A stretch of 8,621 nt of DNA from Pseudomonadota bacterium (GTDB taxonomy: Bacteria; Pseudomonadota; Alphaproteobacteria; Caulobacterales; Caulobacteraceae), in NCBI GenBank assembly GCA_023390245.1, contig JAEWDF010000087.1, forward strand, positions 1 through 8,621, given 5' to 3'. Position 1 is the stretch's first letter, and every line of letters starts with the position of its first letter. Shown here in pieces: positions 4,967 to 8,621 of this stretch. A program made the translations under genes and the position numbers. The notes under the pieces are model-generated. The model ran no database searches, was not told the origin of the DNA, and worked only from the letters and a program-made list of their open reading frames with translations.

Positions 4967-5194
4967 TCTTGTTGGACCGGCTGTGCACTTCCGGGTGCAG
5001 ACGCGGTTCGCAGGAACGACCTAAGTACCTGTTCTTTGCAGCTTCTTGGGACTTAACGGCCTTCGCGGGACACTGCGTGGGCCGATCGTTTTTGCGGATT
5101 TGCGTTCCTGAGGGCCTCGCGCCCGAAGGCCTTCGGTCTTTGAAATGGTTCACAGGGACGCGGTCCTCCGACCGCATTGGAAGTAAGCACCGAT
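4967..5194 (+). promoter_or_regulatory. Structured 5' leader of the S10 operon
   Basis: No ORF with a credible start is seen between the promoter and rpsJ. Visible structure in order: TGCAC-N6-GTGCA (4984-4999); GGCCTTCG (5058-5065), complementary over 8 bases to CGAAGGCC (5124-5131); GGGC-CTCGC-GCCC (5112-5124); the 14-base palindrome CCGAAGGCCTTCGG (5123-5136), followed by TCTTTG; and GCGGTC-CTCC-GACCGC (5160-5175). The 5058/5124 pairing and the 5123-5136 hairpin cannot form together. In E. coli the S10 leader carries L4-dependent feedback control. Whether this leader does so is unknown. Confidence 0.5.
5160..5183 (+). promoter_or_regulatory. Hairpin next to the rpsJ ribosome-binding site
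   Basis: GCGGTC (5160-5165) and GACCGC (5170-5175) form a perfect 6-bp stem closed by CTCC. The probable ribosome-binding site GGAAG (5179-5183) begins 4 bases later, and the rpsJ ATG is at 5195. That spacing of 11 bases is long, so a nearby stem could change ribosome access. Confidence 0.45.
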
Positions 5195-5500
5195 ATGGAT
5201 CAAAGCATCCGCATCAGGCTCAAGGCCTTTGATCACCGCGTCCTCGACTTTTCGACGCGCGAGATCGTCAACACCGCCAAGCGCACGGGCGCGACCGTTC
5301 GTGGTCCGATCCCACTGCCGACCCTGATCGAGAAGTTCACCGTGAACCGCTCGCCGCACGTCGATAAGAAGTCGCGTGAGCAGTTTGAAATCCGCACGCA
5401 CAAGCGCGTGCTCGACATCGTCGACCCCACCCCGCAGACCGTGGACGCGCTCATGAAGCTCGACCTGTCCGCCGGCGTGGACGTCGAGATCAAGATCTAA
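5195..5500 (+). CDS. rpsJ: 30S ribosomal protein S10
   Basis: The 101-aa product is a full S10, a protein of the 30S head that also acts as NusE with NusB in transcription antitermination. It contains the family stretches IRIRLKAFDHRVLD near the start, GPIPLPT at about 39-45 and SPHVDKKSREQFEIRTHKR in the long loop, and it ends VDVEIKI. The frame is open from a TTG at 5177, but S10 proteins begin close to the IRIRLKAFDH strand, so the ATG at 5195 (MDQSIRIRL) is preferred. It is the first gene of the operon. In many alphaproteobacteria tuf lies just upstream of rpsJ. Here the preceding 600 bases hold no tuf, only the leader and the thioesterase remnant. rplC follows after 21 bases. Confidence 0.97.
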   Translation: MDQSIRIRLKAFDHRVLDFSTREIVNTAKRTGATVRGPIPLPTLIEKFTVNRSPHVDKKSREQFEIRTHKRVLDIVDPTPQTVDALMKLDLSAGVDVEIKI

Positions 5501-5521
5501 AGAAGAAAGAGGCGGGATCCG

Positions 5522-6271
5522 ATGCGCACGGGCGTGATCGCCAAGAAGCTGGGCATGACCCGCGTGTTCGCCGATGACGGCGCGCACGTTCCGGTCACTG
5601 TGCTGCAGCTCGACGGCTGCCAAGTCGTCGGCCAACGTACCCAGGAGCGTGACGGCTACGTCGCTCTCCAGCTGGGTGCTGGCGTAAAGAAGGCCAAGAA
5701 CACGGCCAAGGCTCAACGCGAAGTCTTCGCGAAGGCCGAGGTCGAACCGAAGGCCTATGTCACCGAATTCCGCGTCGATGCGGACGGTCTCCTGGACGTG
5801 GGCGCCGAGCTGTCGGCGGACCACTTCATCGCCGGCCAGAAGGTCGACATCCAGGGCGAGACCATCGGTAAGGGCTTCGCCGGCGGCATGAAGCGCTGGA
5901 ACTTCGGCGGTCTGCGCGCCACGCACGGCGTGTCGGTGTCGCACCGTTCGCATGGTTCGACCGGCAACCGTCAGGATCCGGGTCGCACCTTCCCGGGCAA
6001 GAAGATGGCTGGCCATCTCGGCCAGGAAACCGTCACCCAGCAGAACCTGACGATCGTGCGCGTCGACGCCGAGCGCGGCCTGATCCTGGTCAAGGGCGCC
6101 GTCCCGGGCCACGACGGCAGCTACGTCAAGGTTCGCGACGCCATCAAGAAGGCCCGTCCGGCCGACGCGCCGTTCCCGGGCGCCGTCAAGTCGAACAAGG
6201 CCGCTCAACCCGCTGAAACCCCGGCTGAAGAAGCGCCGGCGGCCGAAGCGACCGAAGGCGGTGAAGCGTAA
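5522..6271 (+). CDS. rplC: 50S ribosomal protein L3
   Basis: The 249-aa L3 is an early assembly protein that binds 23S rRNA near the peptidyl-transferase centre. It opens MRTGVIAKKLGMTRVF and has the central loop GSTGNRQDPGRTFPGKKMAG (145-164). Q151 in that loop corresponds to the Gln methylated by PrmB in E. coli L3. After the conserved core, ending near residue 225, comes an Ala/Pro/Glu-rich acidic tail (AAQPAETPAEEAPAAEATEG) absent from the shorter E. coli protein. Similar tails occur in other alphaproteobacterial L3 proteins. GAGG (5509-5512) lies 9 bases before the ATG. The stop TAA shares its last A with the rplD ATG (TAATG at 6269-6273). Confidence 0.97.
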   Translation: MRTGVIAKKLGMTRVFADDGAHVPVTVLQLDGCQVVGQRTQERDGYVALQLGAGVKKAKNTAKAQREVFAKAEVEPKAYVTEFRVDADGLLDVGAELSADHFIAGQKVDIQGETIGKGFAGGMKRWNFGGLRATHGVSVSHRSHGSTGNRQDPGRTFPGKKMAGHLGQETVTQQNLTIVRVDAERGLILVKGAVPGHDGSYVKVRDAIKKARPADAPFPGAVKSNKAAQPAETPAEEAPAAEATEGGEA

Positions 6272-6909
6272 TGAAACTCTCGGTCATCAAACTCGACGGC
6301 AAGGCTGCTGGCGACGTTGAGCTGTCGGACGCCGTCTTCGGCATCGCCGACATCCGCGCCGACCTGTTGGCCCGCACCGTGAACTGGCAGCTGGCCAAGC
6401 GCCGCGCCGGCACCCACAAGGTCCAGACCCGCAACGAGAACTCTCGTACGGGCAAGAAGATGTACAAGCAGAAGGGCACCGGCGGCGCCCGTCACGGTTC
6501 GCGCCGTGCGCCGCAGTTCGTCGGCGGTTCGCGCGCCTTCGGCCCGGTCGTCCGCTCGCACGCCTACGACCTGCCCAAGAAGGTCCGCGCCCTGGCCCTG
6601 CGTCACGCCCTGTCCTCGAAGGCCAAGGCCGGCGAGCTGTTCGTGGTCGACGCCCTCTCGGTCAAGGAAGCCAAGACGGCCGCCCTGCGCGAGACGTTCG
6701 GCAAGCTGGGCTGGACCAAGGCCCTGATCATCGCGGGTCCGGAAGTCGACGCCAACTTCGGCCTGGCCGCCCGCAACATCCCGCACATCGACGTGCTGCC
6801 GAACGCCGGCCTGAACGTCTATGACATCCTGCGGGCCGAAAAGCTGGTGCTGACCAAGGCCGCCATCGAGGCGATCGAAGCCCGCTTCAGCGACAAGGAA
6901 GCCGCGTAA
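6271..6909 (+). CDS. rplD: 50S ribosomal protein L4
   Basis: The 212-aa L4 lines the narrow part of the peptide exit tunnel. In E. coli it also represses its own S10 operon. The extended tunnel loop is at about residues 59-91, with KQKGTGGARHGSRRAPQFVG as its core. The globular domain follows, with DLPKKVRALALRHALS after residue 100 and the end VYDILRAEKLVLTKAAIEAI. The ATG overlaps the rplC stop by one base, so it is probably translated by reinitiation. It overlaps rplW in the same way (TAATG at 6907-6911). Confidence 0.97.
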   Translation: MKLSVIKLDGKAAGDVELSDAVFGIADIRADLLARTVNWQLAKRRAGTHKVQTRNENSRTGKKMYKQKGTGGARHGSRRAPQFVGGSRAFGPVVRSHAYDLPKKVRALALRHALSSKAKAGELFVVDALSVKEAKTAALRETFGKLGWTKALIIAGPEVDANFGLAARNIPHIDVLPNAGLNVYDILRAEKLVLTKAAIEAIEARFSDKEAA

Positions 6910-7211
6910 TGGCCGCTCAACCTACCGCCAAGCATTACGACACCATCCTGGCTCCGGTGATCACCGAGAAGGCCACGATCCTGTCGGAGCAGAACAAGGT
7001 CGTCTTCCGCGTCGCCGACACGGCGTCCAAGGACGAGATCGCCGCGGCGGTCGAAAGCCTGTTCAAGGTCAACGTCGTCAAGGTCAACACCCTGGTTCAA
7101 AAGGGCAAGACCAAGCGCTTCCGGGGCATCCTCGGTCGTCGCGTCGACATCAAGAAAGCGATCGTGACGCTGGCTGACGGCCAGTCGATCGACGTCACCA
7201 CGGGGCTCTGA
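6909..7211 (+). CDS. rplW: 50S ribosomal protein L23
   Basis: The 100-aa L23 sits at the tunnel exit, where trigger factor and the signal recognition particle dock. The conserved APVITEKAT at 15-23 is present. E20 there corresponds to the Glu of E. coli L23 that contacts trigger factor. The later KVNVVKVNTLVQKGKTKRFRG (about 53-73) carries the rRNA-binding loop and its basic hairpin. The length is normal. The start overlaps the rplD stop by one base, and rplB begins 5 bases after its stop. Confidence 0.97.
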   Translation: MAAQPTAKHYDTILAPVITEKATILSEQNKVVFRVADTASKDEIAAAVESLFKVNVVKVNTLVQKGKTKRFRGILGRRVDIKKAIVTLADGQSIDVTTGL

Positions 7212-7216
7212 TCCAG

Positions 7217-8053
7217 ATGGCTCTGAAGCATTACAATCCGACGTCGCCGGGCCGCCGCGCCCTCGTGCTGGTCGACCGGTCCGAGCTCCACAAGGGCCGT
7301 CCGGAAAAGTCGCTGACCGAAGGCCTGACCAAGTCGGGCGGTCGCGGGCAGGGCGGTCGCGTGGCCGTTCGCTTCCGTGGCGGCGGCGCCAAGACCCTGT
7401 ACCGCAAGATCGACTTCAAGCGTCGCAAGTTCGACGTGGTCGGCACGGTCGAGCGTCTGGAATACGATCCGAACCGCACGGCCTTCATCGCCCTGGTCAC
7501 CTATGCCGACGGCGAGAAGACCTACATCATCGCGCCGCAGCGCCTTAAGGCCGGCGACACGATCGTGGCGGGCGACAAGGTCGACGTGAAGCCGGGCAAC
7601 GCCATGCCGCTCCGCTCGATGCCGGTGGGTACGATCATCCACAACATCGAGATGAAGCCGGGCAAGGGCGCCCAACTGGCCCGTTCGGCCGGCGCCTACG
7701 CCCAGCTGGTCGGCCGCGACCAGGGCTACGCCCAGATCCGTCTCGGCTCGGGCGAGCTGCGCATGGTCCTGGACGGCTGCATCGCCACGGTGGGCGCGGT
7801 TTCGAACCCCGACCACATGAACCAGAACCTGGGCAAGGCGGGCCGCAAGCGTCACATGGGCTTCCGTCCGCACGTCCGCGGCGTCGCCATGAACCCGATC
7901 GATCACCCGCACGGTGGTGGTGAAGGTCGCACGTCGGGCGGCCGCACGCCGGTCACGCCGTGGGGCAAGGACACCAAGGGCACCCGCACCCGTAAGAACA
8001 AGGCCACGGACAAGTTCATCATCCGTAGCCGCCACGTGAAGAAGGCTCGCTAA
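7217..8053 (+). CDS. rplB: 50S ribosomal protein L2
   Basis: The 278-aa L2 is needed for subunit association and for building the peptidyl-transferase centre. It opens MALKHYNPTSPGRRALV, has GGRGQGGRVAVRFRGGG near 41-57, and carries the near-invariant AMNPIDHPHGGGEGRTSGGR at 224-243. H230 in that motif corresponds to H229 of E. coli L2, reported as important for peptidyl transfer. The basic tail ends RSRHVKKAR. No strong ribosome-binding site precedes the ATG, so coupling to rplW, 5 bases upstream, is likely. rpsS starts 3 bases after its stop. Confidence 0.98.
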   Translation: MALKHYNPTSPGRRALVLVDRSELHKGRPEKSLTEGLTKSGGRGQGGRVAVRFRGGGAKTLYRKIDFKRRKFDVVGTVERLEYDPNRTAFIALVTYADGEKTYIIAPQRLKAGDTIVAGDKVDVKPGNAMPLRSMPVGTIIHNIEMKPGKGAQLARSAGAYAQLVGRDQGYAQIRLGSGELRMVLDGCIATVGAVSNPDHMNQNLGKAGRKRHMGFRPHVRGVAMNPIDHPHGGGEGRTSGGRTPVTPWGKDTKGTRTRKNKATDKFIIRSRHVKKAR

Positions 8054-8056
8054 CCG

Positions 8057-8335
8057 ATGGCCCGCTCCTCCTGGAAAGGCCCGTTCGTCGACGGGTATCT
8101 GCTCAAGAAGGCCGACGCCGTTCAATCGTCGGGCCGCAAGGACGTGATCAAGACCTGGTCGCGCCGCTCCACCATCCTGCCGCAGTTCGTCGGTCTGACG
8201 TTCGGCGTCCACAACGGCCAGAAGCACGTGCCGGTGATGGTCTCCGAAGAGATGGTCGGCATGAAGTTCGGCGAGTTCGCCCCGACCCGGAACTTCCCGG
8301 GCCACGCGGCGGACAAGAAGGCCAAGAGGAAGTAA
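8057..8335 (+). CDS. rpsS: 30S ribosomal protein S19
   Basis: The 92-aa S19 works with S13 in the 30S head near the A-site tRNA. It opens MARSSWKGPFVDGYLLKKAD, contains IKTWSRRSTILPQFVGLTF and VHNGQKHVPV, and ends in the family motif KFGEFAPTRNFPGHAADKK with a basic tail. The length is exactly typical. Three bases separate it from rplB and three from rplV. The AAGAAGG inside the end of rplB may serve as its ribosome-binding site. Confidence 0.97.
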   Translation: MARSSWKGPFVDGYLLKKADAVQSSGRKDVIKTWSRRSTILPQFVGLTFGVHNGQKHVPVMVSEEMVGMKFGEFAPTRNFPGHAADKKAKRK

Positions 8336-8338
8336 TCC

Positions 8339-8621
8339 ATGGCCCAGACCAAGAACACCCGTCGGGTCGCGCCGACCGAGGCCCGCGCCAAGCTGGTCAA
8401 CGTCCGCATCAGCCCTCAGAAGCTGAACCTGGTGGCCGCCTCGATCCGCGGCATGCCGGTCCAGAAGGCGCTGAACGAGCTGGAATTCAGCCGTAAGCGC
8501 ATCGCCACCGACGTCCGCAAGGTCCTGTACTCGGCCATCTCCAACGCCGAGAACAACCACAACCTCGACATCGACAACCTGGTCGTCGCCGAGGCCTTCG
8601 TGGGCAAGAACCTGGTGATGA
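8339..8621 (+). CDS. rplV: 50S ribosomal protein L22, partial (3' end outside window)
   Basis: The ATG at 8339 opens 94 codons that run off the window without a stop. The sequence MAQTKNTRRVAPTEARAKLV, then RISPQKLNLVAASIRGMPV, FSRKRIATDVRKVLYSAISN and AENNHNLDIDNLVVAEAFV is L22, which binds 23S rRNA and lines the exit tunnel. The cut falls at about the start of the tunnel beta-hairpin, the site of macrolide-related changes in other bacteria, so that region cannot be judged. A GAGGAAG inside the end of rpsS, overlapping its stop, is the probable ribosome-binding site. The S10 operon normally continues with rpsC, rplP, rpmC and rpsQ. Confidence 0.96.
   Translation, partial: MAQTKNTRRVAPTEARAKLVNVRISPQKLNLVAASIRGMPVQKALNELEFSRKRIATDVRKVLYSAISNAENNHNLDIDNLVVAEAFVGKNLVM

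Noticed and set aside
4848..5194. tRNA or tuf gene upstream of rpsJ
   Set aside because: No cloverleaf with a T-arm GGTTCRA in the right place and no EF-Tu reading frame was found. The region is leader and promoter.
7097..8560. 487-codon open frame on the minus strand across rplW, rplB, rpsS and rplV
   Set aside because: It is antisense to certain ribosomal protein genes. The long frame results from strong codon bias at third positions.

Overview
The window comes from a GC-rich alphaproteobacterium, most likely a member of Caulobacterales such as Brevundimonas or a relative. I infer this from the high GC with C/G-ending codons and from the S10, L3, L4 and L2 protein sequences, which look Caulobacter-like. 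It also fits the abundance of short Ala-rich signal peptides on envelope proteins. No database was searched, so the genus is a guess.

Left part (1-3450). A 54-codon Pro/Glu-rich gene (37-201, minus) lies divergent from a rightward pair: a BioF2/CelD-type GNAT acyltransferase (371-1528) and a cupin/JmjC-like putative Fe(II) oxygenase (1564-2469). The divergent gap holds a perfect 16-bp palindrome with an extra half-site. A 28-bp near-palindrome overlaps the end of the cupin gene and precedes a secreted GIN/DUF2807-type beta-repeat protein (2558-3448).

Middle (3450-4850). The GIN-type gene ends in its own intrinsic terminator. It faces a convergent outer-membrane beta-barrel gene (3607-4350, minus), whose separate terminator has a tandemly duplicated U-tract tail. 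Upstream of the barrel gene is an AT-rich patch. Beside it lie the remains of a hotdog-fold acyl-CoA thioesterase (about 4588-4847, plus) that has lost its N-terminus and is broken by at least two frame changes, one of them at a run of seven G.

Right part (4850-8621). A good housekeeping-type promoter (4932-4960) and a leader of about 230 nt, with several hairpins and two mutually exclusive pairings, precede the S10 ribosomal-protein operon: rpsJ, rplC, rplD, rplW, rplB, rpsS and rplV, the last cut by the window end. The order is the conserved bacterial one. Genes overlap by one base or are separated by 3-21 bases, so transcription and translation are coupled.

The ribosomal part is ordinary and certain. 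The less usual material is the acyltransferase/oxygenase pair with its palindromic control sites, the broken thioesterase, and the structured S10 leader.
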